Shown piece by piece: positions 1 to 7,765 of a stretch of 56,961 bases of DNA. The stretch is from Mycolicibacter icosiumassiliensis (GTDB taxonomy: Bacteria; Actinomycetota; Actinomycetes; Mycobacteriales; Mycobacteriaceae): the NCBI RefSeq assembly GCF_900078685.2, contig NZ_LT546170.1, positions 454,434 to 511,394 of the forward strand, in the 5' to 3' direction. Position 1 is the stretch's first letter. Every line of letters begins with the position of its first letter. The translations under genes were made by a program, and so were the position numbers. Below the pieces are notes generated by a model. That model worked only from the letters and a program-made list of their open reading frames with translations. It did not search any database and was not told the DNA's origin.

Positions 1-124
1 CGTGGATGTTGTGCTGACGAACCATGAATGTTGCCCCTTCTTCACTGTGACCGGTGGACGTACTCGATGTCAGCGCTGAACCAACCCGTACCGAGGCAGC
101 GGTGCTAGCGGGTGCCAGCTGCAC
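1..124 (-). CDS. 5' end of an unidentified gene, cut by the window edge
   Basis: On the minus strand a GTG at 124-122 is preceded by a strong GAGGAGG ribosome binding sequence five bases upstream and opens a frame with no stop through to base 1 (41 codons, beginning VQLAPASTAASV). I do not recognise the product. The good ribosome binding site is the main reason to call it; base composition around it is lower in GC than in the confirmed genes nearby, so it could also be a chance frame. Confidence 0.3.
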   Translation of the reverse strand, partial: MQLAPASTAASVRVGSALTSSTSTGHSEEGATFMVRQHNIH

Positions 125-630
125 AATGCCTCCTCAGATGGTGTCGGCTCAGGCAAGCTCAAGGTGTTGTCGAGTAGACCTGAGAAGCCCAACCTTTTCG
201 ATAGCCGCTGCGCGATTCACGTCAACGCCCGGCCAACTAGCAATTGCCGGGATAGCAAATAACCGCAGTTCAATCCTATTGCGATGGTCGTCATCGCAAA
301 CTCCTAAAACGGCCGTGGTAGTTCAAACGTAAACGGTCGGGCAATCGCTCCTGAAATGCGTTCCTGCGCACTCTAGGTAGTTTGCTATCGAACAGTTAAT
401 CGTTTGGCAGCAAAGCGATTAAGAATGCCAATTCGTTAGCTGCATCGACTAGCTGACCCACGAAGTCTTCGTGCTACGGGCGAACTCAGCGCAACACACC
501 GGAAGGCCGCCACCTGATCACAGGTGAAGGATTCGCTTGGCGTGAGCGCCCATCGCCCACAGCCATTCACTCAGCAAGACGCGCGCCGGGCAACTCAGCC
601 CCGATGGCGACGGCGCGACGCCTACCCGCC
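125..630. other. Intergenic stretch without a recognisable gene
   Basis: About 500 bases of comparatively AT-rich sequence. I see no convincing coding frame on either strand; the short frames present lack ribosome binding sites and family motifs. The left part presumably holds the promoter of the minus-strand frame that starts at 124. Confidence 0.5.
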
Positions 631-1278
631 CTACACACCCAGCGGCGACTCAACCCGGATCGTCTCGTCTCGGATCAGCCCACGTAGCAACGCCGTGCTG
701 AACTCCGCGGCGATCTCCTTGGCGCTGCGCCGGCCGCTGGGCCGCAACCAGCGATAGGCCCCCAACGTCATACCGATGTAGCCCAGTGCCAGCACGTGCG
801 AGTCGGACGGGTAGAACTCGCCGTTGGCGATACCGCGGTCGATCAGGCCGTGCACGTGCTCGTAGACCTGGATCTCTGTCTGCCGGACCTCGGCGACCTG
901 TTCTTCGGTGAACCACTCGGTGATGTAGGGCTGCTCCTGGAAGTAGACCGCCGCGCCCTCGGGGTTGGCGGCGATCTGGTCCAGCAGGCGCACGGTGTAC
1001 TGGTAGAGCGCCTCGCGCGCGGTCCAGGACGGGTCGTCGTGGACGGCCGCCAGCGTGCGTTCCCCGGCCTGCCGGTAGATGTCGTAGAGGATCAGTGACT
1101 TGCTGGCGTAATAGTGGTAGACCGTAGCCTTGTTCAACCCCACTACGTCGGCGACGTCGTCCATGCGGGTGCCGTGGTAGCCGCGGGCGGCGAACAACTT
1201 GGTAGCGACCGCGAGCAACTCCTCGCGGCGGGAGGGACCCTGGGCCGGTCCCCCCGGCGTAGCCTTGCCGTTTGCCAT
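631..1278 (-). CDS. TetR/AcrR-family transcriptional regulator (Rv0158-like)
   Basis: A 215-residue DNA-binding repressor. The N-terminal helix-turn-helix domain is plain: an RREELLAVATKLFAARGYHGTRMDDVA segment split over helices 1-2, then VGLNKATVYHYYASK as the recognition helix and following helix (about residues 35-60). The C-terminal ligand domain contains a run of aromatic residues. I prefer ATG 1278 (MANGK) over GTG 1284 because the M. tuberculosis homologue that I recall, Rv0158, also begins MANG; this is from memory. It is divergent from the 47-residue gene at 1412, as in M. tuberculosis (Rv0157A/Rv0158), and probably acts on the shared intergenic region. Ligand unknown. Confidence 0.85.
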   Translation of the reverse strand: MANGKATPGGPAQGPSRREELLAVATKLFAARGYHGTRMDDVADVVGLNKATVYHYYASKSLILYDIYRQAGERTLAAVHDDPSWTAREALYQYTVRLLDQIAANPEGAAVYFQEQPYITEWFTEEQVAEVRQTEIQVYEHVHGLIDRGIANGEFYPSDSHVLALGYIGMTLGAYRWLRPSGRRSAKEIAAEFSTALLRGLIRDETIRVESPLGV

Positions 1279-1411
1279 GTCCACTCACTCTTCGCCGGGC
1301 CGGTGTCATCGGCGTATCAATCAACTGGTTGGAAGGATTCTAGGCAGTCCGTTGTTGTGCCGTTGACGAGCCGACTAAACTGATGGAAATCCAAGCTAAG
1401 GGGTTGACGAC

Positions 1412-1555
1412 ATGGGTCCTGGTTACGGTTACGATCCGAATCCGGATTACGAGCTGAGCGACGAGGCCGAGTTCTTCTTCAAGTACCTGACCTGGGGCCT
1501 GCGCGGCGTCGACGGCGGGGGCGGCTACCCCCCGCAGAACTCCCCGCCGGTCTAA
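1412..1555 (+). CDS. Conserved 47-residue peptide (Rv0157A-like)
   Basis: ATG at 1412 opens a 47-codon frame (starts MGPGYGYDPNPDYELSDE, ends in a proline/glycine tail QNSPPV). The centre is acidic followed by an aromatic run, EAEFFFKYLTW. No signal peptide or membrane helix. A strong intrinsic terminator follows 20 bases after the stop, which supports a real short transcript. Its position beside a divergent TetR gene matches what I recall of Rv0157A/Rv0158. Function unknown. Confidence 0.7.
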   Translation: MGPGYGYDPNPDYELSDEAEFFFKYLTWGLRGVDGGGGYPPQNSPPV

Positions 1556-1574
1556 ACCTCATCAGCACACGCAG

Positions 1575-1605
1575 CGGCCTCCGATCCCTCCCGGATCGGG
1601 GGCCG
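1575..1605 (+). terminator. Intrinsic terminator after the 47-residue gene
   Basis: A 13-bp stem (1575-1587 pairs with 1593-1605, one G-U pair) closes a 5-base loop and is followed directly by TTT. It separates the small gene from ptpB. Confidence 0.7.
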
Positions 1606-1655
1606 TTTCACGTCTGCTCGGCCAAGCCGCCAGCACGGTGTCCTATCGTGGCCGG

Positions 1656-2471
1656 GTGACCTCCCAGCCGAATCTGCCCGGGGCGTGGAATTTTCGCGAC
1701 GTCTCCGACACCGCCGACGCGCTGCGCCCCGGCCGCCTGTTCCGGTCCAGCGAACTGAGTCGCCTTGAGGACCGCGGCCGCGACGAATTGCTACGACTCG
1801 GGGTGTCTGACGTGGCCGATCTGCGGTCACCGCGCGAAGTCACCCGCCGCGGACCGGGCCTGGTTCCCGCCGGTGTGGACATCCACCTGCTGCCCTTCCC
1901 GGACCTGGCCGGCGACCAATCACCGGACAGCTCGGCTCCGCACGAGGACGCATTCCGCAACATGATGGCCGAGAAGCCCGACGAGGATTCGGCCGCCGAC
2001 GTCGCCGCCCGCTACATGCTTGAGGAGTACGAACGCTTCCCCACCCTCGCCGGGTCCCGCCGGGCGGTGCAGCGGGTGGTGTCGCTGCTGGCGCAAGGCC
2101 GGCCGGTGCTGGCGCACTGCTTCGCCGGGAAGGACCGCACCGGATTCGTCGTCGCGGTGGTGTTGCGAGCGGCCGGGGTGGACCGCGACGCCGTCATCGA
2201 GGACTACCTGCGCAGCAACGCGGCGGTACCGGTGCTGCGGGACCGGATCATGGAGATGATTCGGTCCCGGCCCGAGGCCGAGATCACCCCCGAGGTGCTG
2301 ACCTTCACCGAAGCGCGCCTCTCCGACGAGGTCCTCGGTGTGCGCGCTGATTACCTGGATGCTGCCGAACGCTCGATCGAGCAGAATTTCGGCTCCTTCG
2401 ACGGTTTCCTGCAGGCCGCCGGGGTCACCGAGTCCGACCGCGATGGGCTGCGCGGCGCGCTGCTCGGCTGA
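1656..2471 (+). CDS. ptpB: Protein tyrosine / phosphoinositide phosphatase PtpB
   Basis: Secreted-type dual phosphatase of the MptpB family, which in pathogens acts on host phosphotyrosine and phosphoinositides. The frame begins with the family hallmark LPGAWNFRDV, followed by LRPGRLFRSSELSRL. The P-loop signature HCFAGKDRTG carries the catalytic Cys at about residue 155 and the Arg six residues later; the lysine inside the loop is typical of this lineage. GTG 1656 puts six residues before LPGAW, close to the M. tuberculosis protein; GTG 1638 would add six. Length 271 residues, near the usual 276. A 79-bp piece of this gene recurs at 4069-4147. Confidence 0.93.
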   Translation: MTSQPNLPGAWNFRDVSDTADALRPGRLFRSSELSRLEDRGRDELLRLGVSDVADLRSPREVTRRGPGLVPAGVDIHLLPFPDLAGDQSPDSSAPHEDAFRNMMAEKPDEDSAADVAARYMLEEYERFPTLAGSRRAVQRVVSLLAQGRPVLAHCFAGKDRTGFVVAVVLRAAGVDRDAVIEDYLRSNAAVPVLRDRIMEMIRSRPEAEITPEVLTFTEARLSDEVLGVRADYLDAAERSIEQNFGSFDGFLQAAGVTESDRDGLRGALLG

Positions 2472-2547
2472 GCTGAATTCACCATTGCACCCTGAGATCT
2501 GACGGAGGTACTTTTAGAACCTTATTACTTCGGCTCGGGGACTTCTC

Positions 2548-4050
2548 ATGGAAATTGCACTCCGCCCCTACGCAACCGCCGGAATCGCCTTGGTCGGCGC
2601 CGGCATCATCGCCGTCAGCCCGGTGGCGCCGCCGTCAGCAAAAATCCAGGTACGCCTGATGGCCGGCGAAACCGTCGGCCTGGTCATCGGCGGCAGCGGT
2701 ACGCCGATCCCCGGCACCGGCTATGTCAACGCGGCCGACTCCCTCTATATCCATCCCAACGTCCCCGACACCACCTACCCGGGAGTCCTGGCTAACGGGC
2801 TGTTCACCCCTGAGGGGCTCTACCCGCTGGACGGCATCAACGTGTTGCGGCTCAACTATCCCGCCGGTTCCAACGGCTTCCCGAGCCAGACCACGTCCGT
2901 CGGGCAAGGGATGACGATTCTGGACAACAACATCAAGGCCCAACTCGCCGACGGGAATGCCGTCACGGTGTTCGGCTATTCGCAGAGCTCCACGATCGCC
3001 AGCCTCGAGATGCAACAGCTGGACCAGGCGGGAACGCCGAGTGATCTGCCGGTGAACTTCGTGCTGATCGCCGACCCGAGCAACCCCAACGGCGGGCTGC
3101 TGGAGCGCTTCAACGGATTCGAGACCACGTCGGGAACCTCGAACCCGCTGGAGCTGAACATCCCCAGCATGGGAATCAGCTTCGACGGCGCCACCCCCGC
3201 CGACGACTTCCACACCAGCATCTACACCCTGGAATACGACGGTTTCGCCGACTTTCCGCGCTACCCGCTGGACTTCCTGTCCGACCTGAATGCCTTCTTG
3301 GGCATCAAGGAGCTGCACGGCACCTATCTGAACGGCGGCGTGGACGGAAGCGGCCCCACCGCCGAGCAGATCGCCAATGCGACCCTGCTGCCGGGATCGG
3401 AGAACTCGACGACCGATCCCTGCGCGAGCTGCCTGACCAACTACTACATGATCGACGAGACCGCGCCGCTGGTCGCGCTGCTGCCCAAACCACTCCAGGA
3501 CCTGCTGGGGCCCGATCTGACCTACCTGATCAACCTGGGTTACGGCGCCGACAACCTCGGCTACTCCGACGCCCCGGCGAACATCGCCACCCCGTTCGGA
3601 CTGTTCCCGGACGTCGACCCGACCACCGTCATCAACGCGTTGGTGGCTGGCGCGGAGCAAGGCTGGACCGCCTTCATGGGTGACCTGTCCGACCCCTCGG
3701 CCATGGCGTCCGCGTTGTCGTCGGCCTTGTCCTCCGCGGCGTCAAGTCTTGCCCCCACGAGCGTCGATCCATTGACGTTCAGCGGGATCGCCGACGCGTT
3801 CTCGAGCGCCCTGTCGGCCGCCAACGGTGGTTTGTCGGGGCTTTCAGACGTCGTCAATGCGCTGTTCACCGCTCTGCCGGCCTACGCGGCCGATCTCTTC
3901 ACCACCAACCTGCAAAGCGGTGACCTGCTGGACGCCGTCGGTTTGCCGATCGCGGCCACCACGGCGCTGGAAACGCTGGCAGCCGGCTTCGGACTCCAGA
4001 TTGTCACCAACACCATGTCGGATATCCAAGCCGCGTTCGCGGGGCTCTGA
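2548..4050 (+). CDS. Exported PE-PPE-domain serine hydrolase lacking a PE domain
   Basis: A 500-residue protein. The first 35 residues form a hydrophobic signal-like segment (AGIALVGAGIIAV), not a PE domain. Residues about 45-290 match the PE-PPE domain (PF08237), an alpha/beta hydrolase fold: LVIGGSGTPIPG near the start, the nucleophile elbow GYSQSS, and a downstream Asp/His pair region. The remainder is an alanine/serine-rich tail. Known members cleave short-chain esters. In M. tuberculosis the genes beside ptpB (PE1, PE2) carry the same hydrolase domain behind a PE domain; here the PE part is absent at the equivalent locus, implying export by another route. Starts 76 bases after ptpB. Confidence 0.85.
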   Translation: MEIALRPYATAGIALVGAGIIAVSPVAPPSAKIQVRLMAGETVGLVIGGSGTPIPGTGYVNAADSLYIHPNVPDTTYPGVLANGLFTPEGLYPLDGINVLRLNYPAGSNGFPSQTTSVGQGMTILDNNIKAQLADGNAVTVFGYSQSSTIASLEMQQLDQAGTPSDLPVNFVLIADPSNPNGGLLERFNGFETTSGTSNPLELNIPSMGISFDGATPADDFHTSIYTLEYDGFADFPRYPLDFLSDLNAFLGIKELHGTYLNGGVDGSGPTAEQIANATLLPGSENSTTDPCASCLTNYYMIDETAPLVALLPKPLQDLLGPDLTYLINLGYGADNLGYSDAPANIATPFGLFPDVDPTTVINALVAGAEQGWTAFMGDLSDPSAMASALSSALSSAASSLAPTSVDPLTFSGIADAFSSALSAANGGLSGLSDVVNALFTALPAYAADLFTTNLQSGDLLDAVGLPIAATTALETLAAGFGLQIVTNTMSDIQAAFAGL

Positions 4051-4068
4051 CGCACTAAGCCGCCGAGA

Positions 4069-4147
4069 GCCGTCATCGAGGACTACCTGCGCAGCAACGC
4101 CGCAGTACCGGTGCTGCGGGACTGGATCATGGAGATGATTCGGTCCC
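4069..4147 (+). repeat. Displaced fragment of ptpB
   Basis: These 79 bases match ptpB positions 2190-2268 at all but three positions (GCCGTCATCGAGGACTACCT at the left end is identical). The fragment covers about 26 codons of PtpB and sits just downstream of the PE-PPE-domain gene. It is a remnant of a duplication or of a rearrangement that placed the hydrolase gene next to ptpB. Confidence 0.9.
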
Positions 4148-4190
4148 CGGGACTACATCCGTCGCCCGTGTCACGGGAATCGGGAGGTGT

Positions 4191-4316
4191 GGTGTTTGCC
4201 CGCCTCTGAGCGACAGACGCAGTTATGTCCATCTATGGCAGCTGCGTTGGATTCCGTCGCGTCCCCGCCCAGCACCAGACATAACGTCAATTGTCGCTCA
4301 GAGGCGGGCAAACACC
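4191..4316. repeat. 126-bp MITE-like element with 25-bp perfect inverted ends
   Basis: The ends 4191-4215 and 4292-4316 are perfect inverted repeats of 25 bases (left end begins GGTGTTTGCCCGCCTCTGAG). Just inside them a second, imperfect pair is visible (CAGTTATGTC against GACATAACGTC), so the whole element could fold into one long hairpin. There is no coding frame. I see no clear target duplication. It could be a non-autonomous transposable element or a very long terminator hairpin shared by the two flanking converging genes. Confidence 0.6.
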
Positions 4317-4332
4317 CCTGCCCTCCGGTCCG

Positions 4333-4386
4333 GTGACGGATGGGACGAACGGGCAGCCAAGTGACGGATCGGACGAATAGGCAGCC
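4333..4386. repeat. Two-copy 28-bp direct repeat
   Basis: Units at 4333-4360 and 4361-4386 share GTGACGGAT.GGACGAA..GGCAGCC with three or so changes. Too few copies for a CRISPR; position next to the inverted-repeat element suggests local replication slippage. Confidence 0.7.
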
Positions 4387-4422
4387 CGGTGCCGGGCGGG
4401 GCGGACCGGCCTCCGCCGGCTA

Positions 4423-5283
4423 CTACAGCGAGAAGCTGGCCGACTTGGCCGCCGACAGGTCGGCGATCGTCGACCACTGCGCCGCGATCTCGTCGACCGA
4501 CGGCGGGTTCTCGAAGGTGGCGCCGGCGTTCTCGAACAGCGCGGTCCGCTGCACCTTGCCGCCGCCGGCGATGAACACCGAGCCGGTCTCGGCGACCTCT
4601 TCGGTGCACAAGTAGGCCACCACCGGTGCGACGTACTCGGGCTTGAGCTTGGCCAGCACCTCCGGCGGCAGGATGTCCTCGGTCATCCGGGTTGCCGCGA
4701 TCGGGGCGATGGCGTTGGCCTTGATGTTGTACTTGGCGCCCTCGATGGCCAGCGTGTTGATCATGCCGACCAGGCCGAGCTTGGCGGCGCCGTAGTTGGC
4801 CTGCCCGAAGTTGCCGAACAATCCGCTGGTGGAGGTGGCGACGACCACCCGGCCGTAGCTCTGCTCACGGAAGTGCGGCCACGCCGCCCGCACCACGTTG
4901 TAACCGCCGTAGAGGTGCACCTTCAGCACGGCGTCCCAGTTCTCCGACGTCATCTTGTGGAAGGTGCCGTCGCGCAGGATGCCGGCGTTGCTGACCACGC
5001 CGTCGACCTTCCCGAACTCGTCGATCGCAGTCTTGATGATGTTGGCCGCGCCGTCGGCGTCGGCGACACTGTCGTAGTTGGCGACGGCCCGGCCGCCGGC
5101 CTCTTTGATCTCAGCGACCACGTGATCGGCCATGTTGTGCCCGGTACCGGTGCCGTCGCGGGCACCACCGAGATCGTTGACCACCACACAGGCCCCCTCG
5201 CGGGCCAAGGTCAGGGCGTATTCGCGGCCCAACCCACCACCGGCTCCGGTGACGACGACAACACGATCCTGCACTCCGGACAT
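4423..5283 (-). CDS. Short-chain dehydrogenase/reductase (Rv0148-like, 17beta-HSD4 type)
   Basis: A 286-residue NAD(P)-dependent oxidoreductase. The Rossmann motif VVVTGAGGGLGREYAL is at residues 8-23 (TGxxxGxG), NNAG-equivalent SNAG at about 90, and the catalytic Ser/Tyr/Lys set in STSGLFGNFGQANYGAAK. The VVNDLGGARDGTG segment is characteristic of the dehydrogenase domain of multifunctional peroxisomal beta-oxidation enzymes, so a 3-hydroxyacyl-CoA or hydroxysteroid substrate is likely. It closely resembles the M. tuberculosis Rv0148 sequence as I recall it. Monocistronic on the minus strand; the next minus gene ends at 5405. Confidence 0.9.
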   Translation of the reverse strand: MSGVQDRVVVVTGAGGGLGREYALTLAREGACVVVNDLGGARDGTGTGHNMADHVVAEIKEAGGRAVANYDSVADADGAANIIKTAIDEFGKVDGVVSNAGILRDGTFHKMTSENWDAVLKVHLYGGYNVVRAAWPHFREQSYGRVVVATSTSGLFGNFGQANYGAAKLGLVGMINTLAIEGAKYNIKANAIAPIAATRMTEDILPPEVLAKLKPEYVAPVVAYLCTEEVAETGSVFIAGGGKVQRTALFENAGATFENPPSVDEIAAQWSTIADLSAAKSASFSL

Positions 5284-5404
5284 CAGTTTCCTTCCTCGAT
5301 TCGATCGCCACGCTAGAACAGACCTAGACCAGACCTAGCGCCAACTTCCAGGCCTTCTCTGTATACGGGGGAAGAATCGAGTCCGCTATGTCGGGTATGC
5401 CCAG

Positions 5405-6343
5405 TCAGCTGCGCACCGCGGTGACGAACTCGGAGAACGCGTCCGCATCGTCCGTCACCGACCCGTCCACCCAGCGATTCAGCCGGCGCATCTCGGCGGT
5501 GGAGGGCTGCGAAGCGGCCTGCCAGCCGTGCTCGTCGAGCCACGCCCGCACCGGCGCCCGGTCCTCGTCCTGATAGATCAGATCCTGGATGTCGATGGTC
5601 TGCTCCAGCCCGATCGTCTCGGCGATCTTCTTGAACCGCTCCGACATCTGCTGGCGCCGCTCATCGGAGCGGTGGTTGCCCGCGGTCTCCGCCGCGATCC
5701 GGCTGCCCGGGGCGCTGAGCGCGGTGATCTGGTCGAACAGCCGGTCCTGGCCGTCGGCGGGCAGGTACATCAACAGGCCCTCGGCCAGCCATGCGGTCGG
5801 GGCCGCGGGATCGAAGCCGGCGGCGGTCAACGCGGCCGGCCAGTCCTGCCGCAGGTCGATGGCCACGGCGCGGCGCTCGGCCACCGGCGTCACGTTATTG
5901 GCCGCCAGGGTCTGCTCCTTGTAGGCCAGGACCTTCGGCTGGTCGATCTCATAGACGGTGGTGCCGGCCGGCCAGTCCAGCCGGTAGGCCCGCGAGTCCA
6001 GCCCGGACGCCAGGATCACCACCTGGCGGATGCCGGCGGCGACCGCGTCGGCGAAGAAGGCGTCGAAGAAGTGCGTCCGAACGGCCTGGTAGTTGCGCAT
6101 GTGGTGGTAGACCGCAGCGACCTCGGCGTCGAGGGCCTCCACCTTCTCGACCAACGTGTCGTCGAGCAGCATCTCCCAGATCCCGGTGCCGGCCCCGGCG
6201 ACTAGGAGTTTGGCGTACGGGTCATTGATCAGCGGATCGGCGCTGGCGGTCTCGGAGGCGCGGGCGGCGGCCACCATTACCGCCGTCGAGCCGACGCTGG
6301 TGGCGATATCCCAGGTGTCGTCGTGGGTACGGAGTGCGCTCAT
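5405..6343 (-). CDS. SAM-dependent methyltransferase (Rv0145/Rv0146 family)
   Basis: A 312-residue member of the mycobacterial family of putative S-adenosylmethionine methyltransferases related to leucine carboxyl methyltransferases (PF04072). Visible signatures are WDIATSVGSTAVMVAAARA at the N-terminus, QVVILASGLDSRAYRL (the SAM-binding glycine loop) near residue 110, VYEIDQPKVL for the ribose-binding acidic residue, and WLAEGLLMYLP. Mycobacterial genomes carry many paralogues; substrates are generally unknown. It lies in the same relative position as Rv0145-Rv0146, next to an Rv0148-like gene. Confidence 0.9.
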   Translation of the reverse strand: MSALRTHDDTWDIATSVGSTAVMVAAARASETASADPLINDPYAKLLVAGAGTGIWEMLLDDTLVEKVEALDAEVAAVYHHMRNYQAVRTHFFDAFFADAVAAGIRQVVILASGLDSRAYRLDWPAGTTVYEIDQPKVLAYKEQTLAANNVTPVAERRAVAIDLRQDWPAALTAAGFDPAAPTAWLAEGLLMYLPADGQDRLFDQITALSAPGSRIAAETAGNHRSDERRQQMSERFKKIAETIGLEQTIDIQDLIYQDEDRAPVRAWLDEHGWQAASQPSTAEMRRLNRWVDGSVTDDADAFSEFVTAVRS

Positions 6344-6415
6344 CGGGTTACCTCGCTTGGTCGCGGCCAGTGTCGCACGCCATACTACCGATGAAAGTTA
6401 GCCGGTCTATTAACT

Positions 6416-7059
6416 CTATCCGTCGGCTGGCTGACGCAACTGCCAGAGTTCCTGGCTCAACAGCGCCTGCAAGGTGGCGACCACCCCTGCCGCGGCCGCC
6501 TGATTGCCAACCAGCGACACATAGAAGGTGATCCCCCACAACACGGCCAACAACATCTCGATGAGCTCGCCTATACCCGAGGTGGCGACCAGCTCTCCCC
6601 GGTCGATGGCGTCGGTGAGCGCCTCGGCCAGAAACGCCCGCGGGGGCCCTGGATATCGCCCAGCAGCGACTTGAGCACCGGGTCACGCTGGGCATCTACC
6701 ACCGCTGTGACCGCAAACGCCGCAACCGTGCGGTCCTGTTCGCCGAGCTGAGTAAAAGACACGATGACGGCTGCGAGCTGTCCAACCAGGGTCTGCTCGG
6801 TACGCGCCTGATCGACGGCGTGGTCGAACAAGCCCTCAGCCTGTGTCAGAGCCGCCTGATAGAGCAGTTGCTTGCTGGGAAAATAGTGGTTGATCGCCGG
6901 GCGGGTCAGCTGTGCTCGCTCCGCTATCGCTTGGAACGTTGTTGCGTGGTAGCCGAATTCGCCGAAGACGCCGCTAGCGGCCGTCACGATGCGTTCCCTG
7001 GTCACGCCGGAGCGCGCCCCGCGGGGGCGCCCAACCCTGCGAAATGCCACATCCCGCAC
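6416..7059 (-). pseudogene. TetR-family regulator with an internal frameshift
   Basis: From GTG 7059 the frame encodes a standard TetR helix-turn-helix (RERIVTAASGVFGEFGYHAT, then LTRPAINHYFPSK) and a ligand domain, but after GDIQGP at about 6640 it runs into unrelated sequence and stops at 6571. In another frame the expected continuation is present: RAFLAEALTDAIDRGEL, then ELIEMLLAVLWGITFYVSL, ending QLRQPADG at a stop at 6416-6418. A single base lost in the run GGGCCCCCGCGGG explains both halves. Restored length is about 214 residues. Either a decayed gene or a sequencing error in a GC-rich tract. Position agrees with Rv0144, a TetR regulator beside the methyltransferase genes. Confidence 0.75.
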
Positions 7060-7096
7060 TAGACAAGTGTGGCACGGCGTAGCGTAGAACCCCAGA

Positions 7097-7117
7097 AATA
7101 TTGCAATTACGAATATT
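7097..7117. promoter_or_regulatory. Inverted AATATT pair between two divergent TetR genes
   Basis: AATATT at 7097-7102 and again at 7112-7117 flank nine bases in the 115-bp region between the minus-strand TetR gene starting at 7059 and the plus-strand TetR gene at 7175. AT-rich symmetric sites of this size are common TetR operators. No binding data; chance is possible. Confidence 0.25.
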
Positions 7118-7174
7118 CACTTAAGACTCAGACGCACTGTATGCCAACTGCGCCCAGCGAACTAAAGTCGACTT

Positions 7175-7765
7175 ATGGCCGCGGCTCTCTCTCGACAGGC
7201 GTACTTCGACACAGGTTTCGAAATACTGTCCGAATTGGGTTACGGCGGCCTCAAGCTCGCCGAAGTCTGCAACCGGCTCGGCGTGACTACCGGCTCGTTT
7301 TACCACTACTTCACCAGCTGGCCGGTTTACACCCGTGACCTGGTTCAACACTGGCTCGATGAGCGCACCCTCCAGCACGTCGAGTTCGTCCGCGCGATAC
7401 CCGACCCACGGCAGCGCCTCGACAGCCTGATCCAGATCGGTCTGGCCTTGCCGCACGGGGCCGAAGCCGCCATCCGCGCCTGGAGCTCAGCGGACGCACG
7501 TGTGCACGCGGTGCAGGCCGAGGTAGATCAGCAACGCTTCGACATCCTCTTCGAATCGGCACAGGAAGTCCTCCAGGACAACCGGCAGGCGCAATTGTTC
7601 GCAAACTGGGCGATCTATCTGCTGATCGGCTACGAACAGGCCCTGCTGCCGCGCGACACGTCCACGTTCGAGTGGATCGCCGCCCAGTTGCTCGACGCGC
7701 TGGACTCCGGGAGGTTTGCCACGGCGACCGACGGCCCGCCCGCCAAGCCGTCTACAGCGAGCTGA
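7175..7765 (+). CDS. TetR-family transcriptional regulator
   Basis: A 196-residue regulator. The helix-turn-helix lies at the extreme N-terminus: RQAYFDTGFEILSELGYGGL, then RLGVTTGSFYHYFTSW as the recognition region. The C-terminal ligand domain has no recognisable specificity signature. Start ATG 7175 has no close alternative. The gene overlaps the 3' end of the convergent glycosylase gene by 14 bases. Divergent from the frameshifted TetR gene, so it may control it or itself; the ligand is unknown. Confidence 0.85.
   Translation: MAAALSRQAYFDTGFEILSELGYGGLKLAEVCNRLGVTTGSFYHYFTSWPVYTRDLVQHWLDERTLQHVEFVRAIPDPRQRLDSLIQIGLALPHGAEAAIRAWSSADARVHAVQAEVDQQRFDILFESAQEVLQDNRQAQLFANWAIYLLIGYEQALLPRDTSTFEWIAAQLLDALDSGRFATATDGPPAKPSTAS

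Noticed and set aside
1317..1336. CAACTGGTTG near the first TetR start as a KstR box
   Set aside because: First consensus base does not match and flanking symmetry is poor; at best it is a local TetR operator.
2635..3660. 341-codon minus-strand frame opposite the PE-PPE hydrolase gene
   Set aside because: Antisense shadow of a gene with clear domain structure; composition is His/Gly/Val-rich without motifs.
4333..4386. Two-copy repeat as a degenerate CRISPR
   Set aside because: Only two adjoining copies, no spacer and no cas gene nearby.
5300..5336. CTAGAACAGACCTAG-like sequence before the SDR gene as a KstR box
   Set aside because: Lacks the GTT half-site required by TNNAACNNGTTNNA.
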